From: Dermatobacter hominis
GTDB lineage: Bacteria > Actinomycetota > Acidimicrobiia > Acidimicrobiales > Microtrichaceae
NCBI RefSeq assembly: GCF_020715685.1
Contig: NZ_CP085840.1
Coordinates: forward strand, 372,001 to 436,000
Length of the DNA stretch: 64,000 nt
Reading direction: 5' to 3'
Shown here: one piece after another, positions 30,762 through 40,337 of the stretch
How the letters are laid out: each line of letters starts with the position of its first letter
Numbering within the stretch: the stretch's first letter is position 1
Notes under the pieces: generated by a model
Database searches by the model: none
Seen by the model: only the letters and a program-made list of their open reading frames with translations
What the model was told of the DNA's origin: nothing
Position numbers and translations under genes: made by a program

Positions 30762-32082
30762 CCGAGCGCGCGTGACTCGACTCGTGGGCTGGGCGCCGGT
30801 CGTTCCACGTGCGGTCCTCGGGACCGGTGAGGTCCAGCCCTGAGCCGATGCCCTGGGCGTCAGCGGTGAGCGCCGCACGCCGGTCCTCCTCGTCGTCGTA
30901 GTGCCGATGCACGGCGGTTGCGAGCAGGCGGAGCTCTCGGTCGAGGGGCGCCTGGCGCTCCGGCGGAGCCACCGTCTTGATGTCCTCGAGCGCGGCCACG
31001 AGGCGACGGGTGACCTGTGGCGACTCCGTGCTCGCGAGCCGGATCTCGTCGAACGCGAGACGGACGTAGGCATCCCAGGTGGTGGCGCGGACCACGAGCC
31101 GGACGTGTCCGTCCTCGTCGCGGTGGAGGCCGGATGGGAACCGCCGCGCGGCCAGCTGCCGAAGGCCGTCGTGGAGCCGGTCGATCGCCTGGACGCAGGT
31201 CGTCGGGTCGTCGAACGGCTGGGCCACCGACCGCACGGCGATGTCGACGAGCTTGCGGAACCCGTAGGCCCCATCGTCGGCATGGGTCCGTTCGGAGCCG
31301 AGCACGACCATTCGTGCGACCGCGGCGTGGTCGACCGGGGTGGGGTCTCCGTGGATGCGGAACAGCGGCGCTCCCGCCGGGACGAAGTCGCCCATGGCGG
31401 GGAGCAGCTCGAGGACGCAGTCGGCGTGCCGAGCTGCGGCGACGAGTCGGGCATCGAGGACCCGGACGACGGCTCCCGGGTCGGGAGCGGCCACGACGTC
31501 GGGCGCCCGGCCGTCGTCGCTCCGGGGATCGGCCGGGTACTGCTGGTCGAACTGCTTGCGGCTGTTGTCGCCGACGAGGTCGATCAGACCGCCCGCCCTG
31601 AGGTGCTGGCCGGCGTGCTGCACGAACAGGAACAGTCCGGCGATGCTCGCCAGCATGAGGACCCCGGCGATGACCACCGACAGGCCTGGTACCGAGCCGC
31701 TCTGGTCGTCGACATCTCTCATGACGAGCAGCGCGTACACGAACGTGGCCCCGAAGAGCCCGATGGCGAGCTGGCTGCGCCGGTCGTTGAGCAGTGCCGA
31801 CACGATGCGCGGTGAGAACTGGCCCATCGCGAGCTGGACGGCGACGGTCGTGACGGTGAGCACGAGGCTGCCCAGTGTGATCGTCGCCGTCGCAACGGTG
31901 CTGAGGAAGGTCTGGACCGCTGTGGGGGTGCCCGTCAGCCGGGGCGAGACGAGGCCGTCGTCGTACGCCCTGTCGATCGCGAGCGTCGCGATCGACAGGG
32001 CGACGCCTCCGAGCACGCAGAGGAGCGGGACCAGCCACAACGCCGATCGCACCCAGCGCGTCAGGCGGTGGCCGTGCAGCAT
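30751..32082 (-). CDS. DUF2254 predicted membrane protein
   Basis: 443 residues, ATG at 32082 sharing a base with the alcohol dehydrogenase stop (TGATG). Four hydrophobic segments fill the N-terminal half (ALWLVPLLCVLGGVALSIAT; TATITLGSLVLTVTTVAVQL; LAIGLFGATFVYALLVM; LSVVIAGVLMLASIAGLFLF), followed by the conserved VQLAMGQFSPRIVSALL segment of DUF2254 and a soluble C-terminal domain. Function unknown in general; it is the third gene of an operon with the SRPBCC protein and dehydrogenase. Confidence 0.85.
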   Translation of the reverse strand: MLHGHRLTRWVRSALWLVPLLCVLGGVALSIATLAIDRAYDDGLVSPRLTGTPTAVQTFLSTVATATITLGSLVLTVTTVAVQLAMGQFSPRIVSALLNDRRSQLAIGLFGATFVYALLVMRDVDDQSGSVPGLSVVIAGVLMLASIAGLFLFVQHAGQHLRAGGLIDLVGDNSRKQFDQQYPADPRSDDGRAPDVVAAPDPGAVVRVLDARLVAAARHADCVLELLPAMGDFVPAGAPLFRIHGDPTPVDHAAVARMVVLGSERTHADDGAYGFRKLVDIAVRSVAQPFDDPTTCVQAIDRLHDGLRQLAARRFPSGLHRDEDGHVRLVVRATTWDAYVRLAFDEIRLASTESPQVTRRLVAALEDIKTVAPPERQAPLDRELRLLATAVHRHYDDEEDRRAALTADAQGIGSGLDLTGPEDRTWNDRRPAHESSHARSATR

Positions 32083-33284
32083 CAGGTGCCTGAGGTGGCG
32101 TGGTGTCCGTTCGGGCTGAGGACGACCTTGGTGCAGTCGTCCTCCTTGTGCTTGAACGTCTCGTACGCGGCCGGCGCGTCGTCCAGCGGGAGCCGGTGGC
32201 TGATGACGAAGCTCGGGTCGATCTCGCCACGCTCGACGCGCTCGAGGAGCGGACGCATGTAGCGGTGCACGTGGCACTGCCCGCTCCTCATCGTGAGGCC
32301 GCGGTTCATGAACGAACCCATCGGGAACTTGTCGATCAGGCCTCCGTAGACGCCGATCACGGAGAGGGTGCCGCCGTTGCGGCAGCTCGTGATCATCTGG
32401 CGCAGGACGTGGGGCCGGTCGGTCTCCATGCGCATGGCCTGCTTGACCCGGTCGTACGCCTGGATCGGGGCGGACCCGTGGTGGGCCTCCATGCCCACTG
32501 CGTCGATGCAGGCGTCCGGGCCCCGACCGCCGGTCATCTCCTTGAGCGCTTCGTTGACGTCGGTGTCCTCGTAGTTGATGGTCTCGACACCGGTCTTGGC
32601 GGCAGCGCGCTCGAGCCGGTAGGGGAAGCGGTCGATCGCGATGACGCGATCGGCGCCGAGCAGGAACGCGCTGGCCATCGCGAACATGCCGACGGGACCG
32701 GCGCCCCAGACGGCGATGACGTCGCCGCCCTTGATGTCGCAGAACTCGGCGCCCATGTAGCCCGTCGGGAAGATGTCGGACAGGAAGAGCACCTGTTCGT
32801 CGGGAAGGGCGTCGTCCTCGATCTTCAGCGGGCCCACGTCCGCGAACGGCACCCGCGCGTACTCGGCCTGCCCACCGGCGAACCCACCGGTGAGGTGCGA
32901 GTAGCCGAAGATGCCCGAGGTCGGGAACCCGAACATCTTCTCGGCGAGGGCGGCGTTCGGGTTGGTGTTCTCGCACAAGGACGTGAGGCCGCGCTGACAC
33001 GCGTTGCACGCGCCGCACGCGATCGGGAACGGGACGACCACGCGGTCCCCGACGCTCAGGTTGGACACGCCGGAACCCGTCTCGACGACATGACCCATGA
33101 ACTCGTGTCCGAGGATGTCGCCGCTCTTCATCGTCGGGATGTATCCGTCGTACAGGTGCAGGTCGGAACCGCAGACGGCGGTCGACGTGATCTCGACGAT
33201 CGCGTCGCGTTCGTTCAGGATCTTCGGGTCGGGCACGTCGCGGACCTCGACCTTGTTGGGGGACACCCAGCAGTTCGCCTTCAT
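32082..33284 (-). CDS. Zinc-dependent alcohol dehydrogenase
   Basis: 400 residues. Medium-chain dehydrogenase: catalytic zinc ligands C38 and the H60-E61 of GHEFMGHVV, structural zinc cysteines C90, C93, C96 and C104, and a Rossmann NAD site [13 protein letters not shown]. Residues such as the [11 protein letters not shown] region and long loop around DRPHVLRQM match the glutathione-independent formaldehyde dehydrogenase-like group. It oxidises an alcohol or aldehyde with NAD; substrate not certain. ATG overlaps the upstream SRPBCC stop (ATGA), so the operon is tightly coupled. Confidence 0.9.
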   Translation of the reverse strand: MKANCWVSPNKVEVRDVPDPKILNERDAIVEITSTAVCGSDLHLYDGYIPTMKSGDILGHEFMGHVVETGSGVSNLSVGDRVVVPFPIACGACNACQRGLTSLCENTNPNAALAEKMFGFPTSGIFGYSHLTGGFAGGQAEYARVPFADVGPLKIEDDALPDEQVLFLSDIFPTGYMGAEFCDIKGGDVIAVWGAGPVGMFAMASAFLLGADRVIAIDRFPYRLERAAAKTGVETINYEDTDVNEALKEMTGGRGPDACIDAVGMEAHHGSAPIQAYDRVKQAMRMETDRPHVLRQMITSCRNGGTLSVIGVYGGLIDKFPMGSFMNRGLTMRSGQCHVHRYMRPLLERVERGEIDPSFVISHRLPLDDAPAAYETFKHKEDDCTKVVLSPNGHHATSGT

Positions 33285-34219
33285 CGGTGTCCTCCGACCG
33301 TCTCGAGCTCCCGATCGGTCAAGGGCTGCGCCGCCCGTTGCCTCGAGAACCGCTTCACCTGGCTGCCCGCCGGGTTGGCCTCGGAGTAGACGATCTCCCC
33401 GGTCTCGAGGATCTGCTTCACGTGGCGCAGGTCGTCGCGGACCTGCTGCCCGGGGTCCTCCCCGAACAGCTTCGCTGCGAGTTGGCCGGCGCTCCCCGCG
33501 GGCACGTCGACGTCGAGGCTCACGACGATCTCCGTCCCCTGTTCGCCCGGGGCCTCGTTGAACTCGACCATCCCCGTGTTGGCGACGGGCGTCGTTCCCT
33601 CGGACTGCCACGCGATGACCGACGAGGGCACGTCCTCGGTGACGACCGCATCCCACTCGACCGAGCTGCCCGCAGGTCCCTTCGCCCTCCAGTGCGAGTG
33701 CTGGTCGTCCTGCGTCTCCACCGACTCGAGGTGCTGCATGAACCTCGGCAGGTTCGTGAAGTCGCGCCAGAAGGCGTACACCTCGTCCGGCGGTCGACTG
33801 ATCGTGATCGCTGCGCGTGTCTGCATGGTGGTCCTCTCGTTCATGTCATCTCGCCGGCCGGCGCCGATGAGGTCGATGGTCGTCACCGCGAGCACCGCCG
33901 CCGTCGCGAGCGACGTCCGCGATCGGCTGGTCGACGATCGGAGTGACGTCGTCAGCAGCCCGAGGTCGGTGATGTCGCCCGCCACCCGTGCCTTCATCCA
34001 GCCGGGCTCGTTCGAGTGCGTCAGGAGGCCCCCCGCCGCGGCGAGCTCCCGAACTCCGACCATGCGCTGTCCCCAGCGCCGGGCACCGCCGGGCGGTATG
34101 CCGCAGATCCGGTTGACGACGTCCGGACCGAGCAACTGGAAGGTCCCCAGACCGAGGCTGAACCACCCCATGCCGGTCCGGAGACGACGCACGCTGGGAA
34201 GGGAAGCGAGGTTCGACAT
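33281..34219 (-). CDS. SRPBCC (cyclase/dehydrase-like) protein with N-terminal hydrophobic domain
   Basis: 312 residues. Residues ~1-125 form a small helical, partly hydrophobic domain ([20 protein letters not shown] ... [11 protein letters not shown]); the rest is a START/SRPBCC fold ([53 protein letters not shown]). Proteins of this kind commonly accompany zinc dehydrogenases in actinobacteria and are thought to bind lipids or hydrophobic small molecules. First gene of the operon. Confidence 0.82.
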   Translation of the reverse strand: MSNLASLPSVRRLRTGMGWFSLGLGTFQLLGPDVVNRICGIPPGGARRWGQRMVGVRELAAAGGLLTHSNEPGWMKARVAGDITDLGLLTTSLRSSTSRSRTSLATAAVLAVTTIDLIGAGRRDDMNERTTMQTRAAITISRPPDEVYAFWRDFTNLPRFMQHLESVETQDDQHSHWRAKGPAGSSVEWDAVVTEDVPSSVIAWQSEGTTPVANTGMVEFNEAPGEQGTEIVVSLDVDVPAGSAGQLAAKLFGEDPGQQVRDDLRHVKQILETGEIVYSEANPAGSQVKRFSRQRAAQPLTDRELETVGGHR

Positions 34220-34383
34220 CGGCGTGATCCCATCTGACGAGGCGGGCAGTCCCCTAACCGGCGCGCCATCGGCCAGACCACTTCTCTTCCTCGGCCGTCA
34301 GCCGGTGCACGATCGGGCCGGAGGCCCGCTCCTGTCAGGCGCCGGACCCGCACCGATGGGGGCGGCGTCGCCCGGCGAACGGG

Positions 34384-35148
34384 TCAGCGGCGATCGAGGA
34401 GGGCCGAGGTGATCTCGCGGTAGCGGGCGACCGGGATGAGGTGGACGCCGTCGAACCCCTCGGTCGCAGCGATGGCATCGATGAGGTCGGCGGCGAAGGC
34501 GACACCGGCGTCGGGGTCCCGGTCGACCATCTCCACGAGGTGCGGAGGGACGGCGAGCTGCGGCACGTCGGCGGACAGCTTGCGGGCCATGCGCGCCGAG
34601 GGGATCACCATGACGCCTGCGTAGATGTCGCCGGCGAACTCGATGCCCTGCCGCCAGGTGGCGAGGGCGTCCGCCGAGTAGGACACCTGCACGTACCAGG
34701 TGTCCGCCTCGTGCTTCCACGGTCGGACGTCGCCGAGTCCGCACGAGACGCCGATCCGGAGGGGCCAGCGTTGCTCGGTGGAGAACTCGCGGGCGAGGTC
34801 GATCATCTTGCGGACGGTGAGGTCGTCGGAGCGGCCGCCGGTCTCGGGCCGGTCCCCGTAGACGAAGAGCATCTCGCTGACCCCGTACGCCGCCGCGGTG
34901 AGCAGGTCCCGTCGGAAGCCGAGGACGTTGCGGTCCCGGGCGTTCACGCAGGCGATGGCCCGGCCCCCCATGAGGTCGACCTCGTGGGCGACCGCGATGG
35001 ACGAGACCGTGGCCCGACCGATGTGGTTGTCGGGGATGAGGAACCGTGTCGCGACCGGAGCGAGCACGCCGACCTGGTGGCGGACCTTCATGAGATCGGG
35101 TCGCGTCGCCGGTTCGACCTCACAGATCAGCTCGAAGGTGCCGTCCAC
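34384..35148 (-). CDS. Methylenetetrahydrofolate reductase-like protein
   Basis: 254 residues from the GTG at 35148, fixed by TAGGTT 7 bases upstream. TFELICEVEPATRPDL at the start, AHEVDLMGGRAIACVNARDR, and RDLLTAAAYGVSEMLFVYGD followed by GDRPETG match the (beta/alpha)8 fold of MTHFR (folate and FAD sites), in a short, divergent form. Some actinobacteria use such short MTHFRs. The reduction of methylene- to methyl-tetrahydrofolate is the expected reaction; biochemical proof is lacking for this group as far as I can tell. Confidence 0.75.
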   Translation of the reverse strand: MDGTFELICEVEPATRPDLMKVRHQVGVLAPVATRFLIPDNHIGRATVSSIAVAHEVDLMGGRAIACVNARDRNVLGFRRDLLTAAAYGVSEMLFVYGDRPETGGRSDDLTVRKMIDLAREFSTEQRWPLRIGVSCGLGDVRPWKHEADTWYVQVSYSADALATWRQGIEFAGDIYAGVMVIPSARMARKLSADVPQLAVPPHLVEMVDRDPDAGVAFAADLIDAIAATEGFDGVHLIPVARYREITSALLDRR

Positions 35149-35155
35149 CCCTCCG

Positions 35156-35161
35156 AACCTA
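35156..35161 (-). promoter_or_regulatory. -10 hexamer (TAGGTT), leaderless start at 35148
   Basis: Minus strand, 7 bases before the GTG at 35148. Confidence 0.45.
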
Positions 35162-35266
35162 CCGGCGAGGCGTCGGAGCCAACAGCGATCGAGCGATGAT
35201 CGACCCGGACCGCCGGTCCGCGACGCGCGCACGAACCGGCCGTGCGGCCTCCGCGATGATGGCGGA

Positions 35267-35923
35267 GTGACGACACCCGGCCTCGGCGAGCACTACCTCC
35301 AGGTCCGACGGCGTGTCGACGCGCTCCTCCGGGACCAGTCGGAGGATCGCTGGCGCCGTCCGGTCCCGGCGTGTCCCGGCTGGCAGGTCCGCGACGTGCT
35401 CGCCCACCTGTACGGCAACGTCGAGGACGGCGCGGCCGGTCGCATCACGGGAGTGCCCGACGCTCGGCTCACGGACGAGCAGGTCGAGCGCCATCGCGCC
35501 GACCCGCCGCTCGCGCTGCTCGACGGCTGGGCCGAGGTCGCGCCCCTCATGGCCGAGGCGATCGAGCGCGGCGACATCTGGCCGGCGCTCATCGACGCGG
35601 TCGCGCACGAGCACGACATCCGCGGTGCGCTCGGCGAACCGGGGGCACGGGACGACCCGGTGGTGGTCGCGATCGCCGGGGTGCTCGCGGACGGCCTCGT
35701 CGGTTCGGCGCCCTCGTTGCGGATCGAGCTCGGATCACGTACCTGCGGGCGGTCCGATGCCGAGCTCGTGCTGGTGACGACGCCGTTCGAGCTGGTCCGG
35801 GGCCGGCTCGGGCGCCGGACCATGTCCGAGGTCGCCGCCCTCGACTGGTCGTCGGTCCCGCCCGGCGCAGTGCTCGATCAGTACTTCGTCTTCGGTCCTG
35901 CGTCGGTGCCCCTGGGGGAGTGA
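35267..35923 (+). CDS. Maleylpyruvate isomerase-like / DinB-fold protein
   Basis: 218 residues from the GTG at 35267 (GATGAT six bases upstream). VTTPGLGEHYLQVRRRVDAL leads to a four-helix bundle with VPACPGWQVRDVLAHLYGN and VAHEHDIRGALG, the metal-binding histidines of the mycothiol-dependent maleylpyruvate isomerase N-terminal family. These are thiol-dependent transferases of actinobacteria. Substrate unknown. Its 3' end overlaps the convergent methyltransferase gene by 46 bases. Confidence 0.8.
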   Translation: MTTPGLGEHYLQVRRRVDALLRDQSEDRWRRPVPACPGWQVRDVLAHLYGNVEDGAAGRITGVPDARLTDEQVERHRADPPLALLDGWAEVAPLMAEAIERGDIWPALIDAVAHEHDIRGALGEPGARDDPVVVAIAGVLADGLVGSAPSLRIELGSRTCGRSDAELVLVTTPFELVRGRLGRRTMSEVAALDWSSVPPGAVLDQYFVFGPASVPLGE

Positions 35924-36570
35924 GCGGTCCTCGGGCGGGCGAGCAGGTACGCCTGGCGCTGGCCGGGCGGACCCACCTCGCCGGGCTCGACCCGTGACGT
36001 GATGACGAACCCGGCGTCCAGGAGCTGGCGTTCGACGAGGTCGGCCGAGAGGCGGTGGGCGTCGAGGTCGATGTCGTGTCCGTAAGCGTGCTCGAGCCGC
36101 ACCCGCTCGTCGCCCACCTGGAACCCGAGCAGGAGGCGCCCGCCCGGGCGGAGGACGCGCGCCAGCTCGCGGTAGACGTCGGGTTGCTCGGCGGGCGCCG
36201 TGTGGATCACCGAGTACCAGCACAGGACACCGGCGAGCGCGCCGGCGGCGACGTCGAGGGCGGCGAGCCTGCCGACGTCGAACCGGACCCGGGGGTGGGT
36301 GGAGCGGGCGAGCTCGACCATCGCCGGGGACAGGTCGACGCCCGATACCTCGAGTCCCAGGTCACGGAGGAGGCCGGTGAGCCGCCCCGGTCCGCACCCG
36401 GCGTCGAGGACCGGCCCACCGCCGTCGGCGAGCACCTCGCCGGCGAACGCCTCGAGCGCGGTGCGCTCCCACGGGTTCTCGTCGAGGAAGTCGTGCAGGA
36501 GCGCGGCGTAGTCGGTCGCCACGGTGTCGTACGCGACCTGCGTGCGGCGCTCGTCGGGGGAGAGGTCCAC
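35878..36570 (-). CDS. Class I SAM-dependent methyltransferase
   Basis: 230 residues from the GTG at 36570; starts further upstream lie in sequence without coding character. VLDAGCGPGRLTGLLRDLG (SAM motif I), VSGVDLSPAMVELARS (motif II), ALAGVLCWYSVIHTAP and LRPGGRLLLGFQVG identify the methyltransferase_25/11 group. Substrate unknown. Confidence 0.87.
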   Translation of the reverse strand: MDLSPDERRTQVAYDTVATDYAALLHDFLDENPWERTALEAFAGEVLADGGGPVLDAGCGPGRLTGLLRDLGLEVSGVDLSPAMVELARSTHPRVRFDVGRLAALDVAAGALAGVLCWYSVIHTAPAEQPDVYRELARVLRPGGRLLLGFQVGDERVRLEHAYGHDIDLDAHRLSADLVERQLLDAGFVITSRVEPGEVGPPGQRQAYLLARPRTAHSPRGTDAGPKTKY

Positions 36571-36640
36571 GCCGGCCAGTCGAGCATGCCCGGCCGCGCC
36601 GTCCGCGGAGCCCGACAGCCGGTGTGACCGGCCCGGACGG

Positions 36641-37312
36641 TCAGTCGTCGAGGACGGCGGTCGCGGCCGTCCCGCCACCGACGCGGGTGAGCTCGACCCG
36701 GTCGGCGGGCCCGTCCGGGACCGGCACCGTCCACGAGTCGTCCTCACCCCACACCGTCCACGTCCCGACCTCGCGGCGCGTCCCGTCGGCGAGGACGACG
36801 TCGCAGCGGTACCGCACCCCGGTCTCGAGGCCGTCGAGCGACACCGTCATCGAGCGCGGCGGGTCGGCGCGCACCGCCACCCGGCCGACCGCCCGACCGT
36901 CATCGGCCACGAGAGGGGCTGCAACCTCGGCCGGTCCGCCGGGCCCGTCGTCCCGGACGAGGAGCCCGAGACCGACGACCACGGCGGCGACGACCGCGGC
37001 GATCGCGACGGCCGCCGCAGCAGCGGCCCGGCGGCGGGGCGGCGGCGGGTCCGCGGGCGCGGCAGATCCGGACCGACCTGGGGCCCCCATCGCGGCGACC
37101 GCCCGCTGCTCGAACCCTGCGGGCGGCTCGACCGACGGGGCGAGCAGCACCAGCCGGTCGGCCGTCGCCGCGAGCTCCACGAGCTCGGCCCGGCACACCG
37201 GGCAGCCGGCCAGGTGCGCCTCCAGCCCCGGCACCTCGGCCGGATCGAGGACGCCGAGCGCGACCTCCGCGAGCTCCTCGCGCCGATCCTCGCAGGTGGT
37301 CCTCTCAGCCAT
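36641..37312 (-). CDS. Membrane-bound zinc-type anti-sigma factor
   Basis: 223 residues; ATG overlaps the sigma gene stop by 8 bases. The N-terminus has the zinc-finger anti-sigma layout (HLAGCPVCRAEL: H and C...C), a membrane segment (AAAAAAVAIAAVVAAVVVGL) near 130, and an extracytoplasmic beta domain similar to the anti-sigma-K/RskA C-terminal domain (GLETGVRYRCDVVLADGTR REVGTW). It would sequester the ECF sigma factor encoded before it. Confidence 0.9.
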   Translation of the reverse strand: MAERTTCEDRREELAEVALGVLDPAEVPGLEAHLAGCPVCRAELVELAATADRLVLLAPSVEPPAGFEQRAVAAMGAPGRSGSAAPADPPPPRRRAAAAAAVAIAAVVAAVVVGLGLLVRDDGPGGPAEVAAPLVADDGRAVGRVAVRADPPRSMTVSLDGLETGVRYRCDVVLADGTRREVGTWTVWGEDDSWTVPVPDGPADRVELTRVGGGTAATAVLDD

Positions 37313-37925
37313 CTCGACCGTCCTCGACGGGTCCGACGTCGGCGCGGTCGTCGTCGCGGAGCACGTCCCGCAGCCGTCGCAGTCCGTTGCGCAGCCTGGT
37401 CTTGGCGGTACCGAGCGGGATGCCCTCGATCGCCGCGACCTCTGCGGCCGTGTGCCCGCCCAGGGTCGCCAGCAGCAGCGCACGCCGCTGCGGCTCCGGG
37501 AGGACGGTGAGGCCCCTCCGGACCCGCCCGAGCTCGTCGTCGGCGACGGCGGCGTCGGTGGGGTCCGCCTCCGACGACGGCGGCAGCAGCGGTTGCAGGG
37601 CCTGGGGGTCGTACTGGCTCGGGCGGCGGACCCGCAGGGCGTCGATCGCGAGGCGGCGACAGATCGTCAGCAGCCAGGTGCGCACGGACCCGAGGCGCGG
37701 GTCGTACGAGCCGGCGTGGCGCCAGGCCCGCTCGAACGTCGACTGCGCGATGTCCTCCGCCAGGCGTCCGTCCCCGCACATCCGCACCGCCAGCCCGAAC
37801 ACCTGGGCCTGGAAGCGGCCGACGAACGCGACGGCGGCCGTCTCGTCCCCCAGGCCCACCGCGGTCAGGAGCGCGGCGTCGTCCAAGAGGTCCACCGAGC
37901 TGCGGCGCCGGGACGTGCGGTCCAC
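37305..37925 (-). CDS. ECF-type RNA polymerase sigma factor
   Basis: 206 residues. Region 2 (FQAQVFGLAVRMCGDGRLAE, DIAQSTFERAWRHAGSYD) and region 4 (LPEPQRRALLLATLGGHTAA, EVAAIEGIPLGTAKTRLRNG) are clear; the pair with a coupled anti-sigma resembles the SigK/RskA group. GTG at 37925, with TAGTGT six bases upstream. The lipoprotein gene at 38047 is divergent and may be a target. Confidence 0.93.
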   Translation of the reverse strand: MDRTSRRRSSVDLLDDAALLTAVGLGDETAAVAFVGRFQAQVFGLAVRMCGDGRLAEDIAQSTFERAWRHAGSYDPRLGSVRTWLLTICRRLAIDALRVRRPSQYDPQALQPLLPPSSEADPTDAAVADDELGRVRRGLTVLPEPQRRALLLATLGGHTAAEVAAIEGIPLGTAKTRLRNGLRRLRDVLRDDDRADVGPVEDGRDG

Positions 37926-37931
37926 GTCCGA

Positions 37932-37937
37932 ACACTA
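37932..37937 (-). promoter_or_regulatory. -10 hexamer (TAGTGT), leaderless start at 37925
   Basis: Minus strand, 6 bases before the sigma factor GTG. Confidence 0.5.
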
Positions 37938-38046
37938 CGGACGAGGGCCCGATCCGGATGTCGCGACCCACGCAAAATCCCGAGGTGGCCGTCGGCCGTA
38001 CCCACCTCCGACGATGCCCGTCCCCGACGCCACACCGGAGGCCCCG

Positions 38047-38616
38047 ATGCCACGCACCCACCGCCCAGCCCGCGCGCTGCTCGCGATCCCCCTCCTCCTG
38101 CTCGCCGCGGCGGCGCTTGTCGCCTGCGGCGACGACTCGTCCTCGTCGTCCGGGACCACCACCACCGCCGGCTCGAAGGGCGCGTCCACCACGACGTCGG
38201 CCGGCGGCGGGGGAGGCGCCGCGGTGTCGGTCGCCGACACCGACCTCGGTCAGGTGCTGGTCGACGCAGAGGGCCGCACGCTCTACGCCTTCACCCCGGA
38301 CTCGGCGACGAAGAGCGTCTGCACCGGCGGGTGCGCGCAGGCCTGGCCGCCCACCGTTGCGAACGGGACGCCGACCGCCGGCGACGGCGTCACGGCGGAG
38401 CTCACCGTGATCACCCGGGACGACGGGACGAAGCAGGTCGCGGCCGACGGCCACCCGCTGTACCAGTACGCCGGCGACACCGCCGCCGGCGAGACCACGG
38501 GGCAGGGCTCCGGCGGCACGTGGTACGTCCTGTCGGCCGACGGCTCGCTCGTGAAGTCCGAGGCCGGGGCGCCCTCATCCACGACGACCTCCACCGGCTC
38601 CCGGTACGGCTACTGA
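38047..38616 (+). CDS. Secreted lipoprotein with repeated Lipoprotein_15-type domain
   Basis: 189 residues from the ATG at 38047 with GGAGG upstream. Lipobox (LVAC), an S/T/G-rich linker, then two copies of the short domain of PF03640: GQVLVDAEGRTLYAFTPDSA with CTGGCAQAWPP, and TKQVAADGHPLYQYAGDTAA with GGTWYVLS. Function of the family is unknown. Placed divergently from the sigma/anti-sigma operon. Confidence 0.88.
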   Translation: MPRTHRPARALLAIPLLLLAAAALVACGDDSSSSSGTTTTAGSKGASTTTSAGGGGGAAVSVADTDLGQVLVDAEGRTLYAFTPDSATKSVCTGGCAQAWPPTVANGTPTAGDGVTAELTVITRDDGTKQVAADGHPLYQYAGDTAAGETTGQGSGGTWYVLSADGSLVKSEAGAPSSTTTSTGSRYGY

Positions 38617-38702
38617 GACCACCGACCGGCCGGCTGTAACGGAACTACCCTCCGGCGCGATCCACGAGGGTCGATCTGCGGACGTGTCGGAGGTGCCGGT
38701 CG

Positions 38703-40337
38703 GTGGCGGCAGGAATCGGGGTCGGTGGGCGCACGGCGGCAGGGGCCGACGGCCCGGCGGTCCGGTCGGACGAGGTCTTCACGCACGGGGTCGCGAGCTT
38801 CGACCCGGCCGACCGCCGGATCATCCTCTGGACCAGGGCCGTCGGCGTCGACCGGGTCACGTGGCACATCGAGCCCATCGGCGGTCCCGCGCCGACGACG
38901 ACCAGCGGGACGCTCGAGGTCGACGGCGACCACGGCTGCGTCCACGTCGACGTCGACGGCCTCGCGCCCGGCACCCCCTACCGCTACTGGTTCACCGCCG
39001 GCCCGGTGCGCTCGTCGGTCGGGCGGACCCGCACGCTGCCGGCCGGCGCGGCGACGTGGTGGACCGTCGGGCTCCTGTGCTGCGCCGACCACTCGATCAA
39101 CCACCTGTCGGTGCACCGGGCGCTGGCCGAGGCCGACATCGAGGTCGTCCTGCACCTTGGTGACTACATCTACGAGACGTCCGGCAAGGGCGAGCGAGAG
39201 CTCGAACCCGACCACGACTGCGTGACGGTCGACGACTACGACCGGCGGTACGGGCAGGTGCGGCGCGACCCGGCGACCCGGCAGCTGCACGAGGCGCATC
39301 CCATGATCGCGATCTGGGACGACCACGACCTCGCCGACAACGCCTGGCGCGGCGGCGCCAAGGGCCACGATCCGGACGAGCACGGCCCGTGGTCGGACCG
39401 GGCGCTCGCCGCCGCTGTCGCCCGGCAGCGCTGGCTGCCCGCCCGCCTCCCGGATCCGGACGACGTCACCCGGCTGTGGCGCTCGTTCCGCGTCGGCGAC
39501 CTGGCCGAGCTCGTCGTCCTCGACACCCGCTTCGAGGGTCGGGACCAGCAGGCCGGCGACGACGGCGCGAAGGCGGTCGACGACCCCGACCGGTCGCTGC
39601 TCGGCGGCTCGCAGCGGCGCTGGACCGAGGAGCGCCTGCGGGATCGCACGAGCCGGTGGTGCATCCTCGCCACCCAGGTCGTGCTCAGCCCGATGCGCCT
39701 GCCGGTCGGGGCAGGCGGCAGCCTGCTCGACGGCGCCCCGTCCGGCTACGGCATCGTCGACGGCGACGCCGTGTGCACCGACGAGTGGGACGGCTACCCG
39801 GCCGAGCGGCATCGCGTGGCCCGATGGCTGGCCGATCGGGGCGGGGACGCGCTCATCGTGTCCGGCGACGTGCACTCCGCCTGGGTGTTCGACGGCGAGC
39901 TGAGCCCGGGCGTCCGGGCGATCGCGCCCGAGTTCGTGTGCCCGGGCGTCTCGTCGACGCCACTCGGGCGGCAGCTCCCGCGGGGGTGGCGTCGCGTCGC
40001 GGACGAGATCGCCGACGACGACGTGGCCGGGGCGGTCTGGTCGGACCTCGAGATGTGGGGCTTCGTCACGCTGGAGGTGGCGAGGACCTCGATCGTCGGG
40101 CGGTGGTTCGCCGTCGACGCCCGCGACCCCGACGCGCCGGCCGAGCTGCGCGCGACGTGGGCGGTGGACGCGGGCGAGCCCGGGACCGTGCGACAGGTCG
40201 GACCGATCCACGACGTCGCCGTCGACCGGGACGCTCGGTGGTCGCCGGGGCGGATCGCCGCCACCGCAGGCGCCGGGGTCGCAGCGCTCGCGGTCGTCGC
40301 CGCGGTCGTGGGGGTCCGGTGGCGCCGGACCGTCTGA
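38703..40337 (+). CDS. PhoD-like alkaline phosphatase with C-terminal membrane anchor
   Basis: 544 residues from the GTG at 38703. After a Fn3-like N-terminal domain (FTHGVASFDPADRRIILWTR) the metallophosphatase core shows HLGDYIYE, AIWDDHDLADN, and SGDVHSAW, the metal-ligand motifs of PhoD. The C-terminus has a hydrophobic segment followed by WRRTV, so the enzyme would be membrane-anchored. It hydrolyses phosphodiesters or monoesters at the cell surface in the family. A Tat signal, usual for PhoD, is not evident. Confidence 0.85.
   Translation: MAAGIGVGGRTAAGADGPAVRSDEVFTHGVASFDPADRRIILWTRAVGVDRVTWHIEPIGGPAPTTTSGTLEVDGDHGCVHVDVDGLAPGTPYRYWFTAGPVRSSVGRTRTLPAGAATWWTVGLLCCADHSINHLSVHRALAEADIEVVLHLGDYIYETSGKGERELEPDHDCVTVDDYDRRYGQVRRDPATRQLHEAHPMIAIWDDHDLADNAWRGGAKGHDPDEHGPWSDRALAAAVARQRWLPARLPDPDDVTRLWRSFRVGDLAELVVLDTRFEGRDQQAGDDGAKAVDDPDRSLLGGSQRRWTEERLRDRTSRWCILATQVVLSPMRLPVGAGGSLLDGAPSGYGIVDGDAVCTDEWDGYPAERHRVARWLADRGGDALIVSGDVHSAWVFDGELSPGVRAIAPEFVCPGVSSTPLGRQLPRGWRRVADEIADDDVAGAVWSDLEMWGFVTLEVARTSIVGRWFAVDARDPDAPAELRATWAVDAGEPGTVRQVGPIHDVAVDRDARWSPGRIAATAGAGVAALAVVAAVVGVRWRRTV

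Noticed and set aside
30751-33018. Very long minus-strand frame through the dehydrogenase gene
   Set aside because: Upstream of 32082 it is the shadow of the dehydrogenase gene in another frame; only the DUF2254 part is real.
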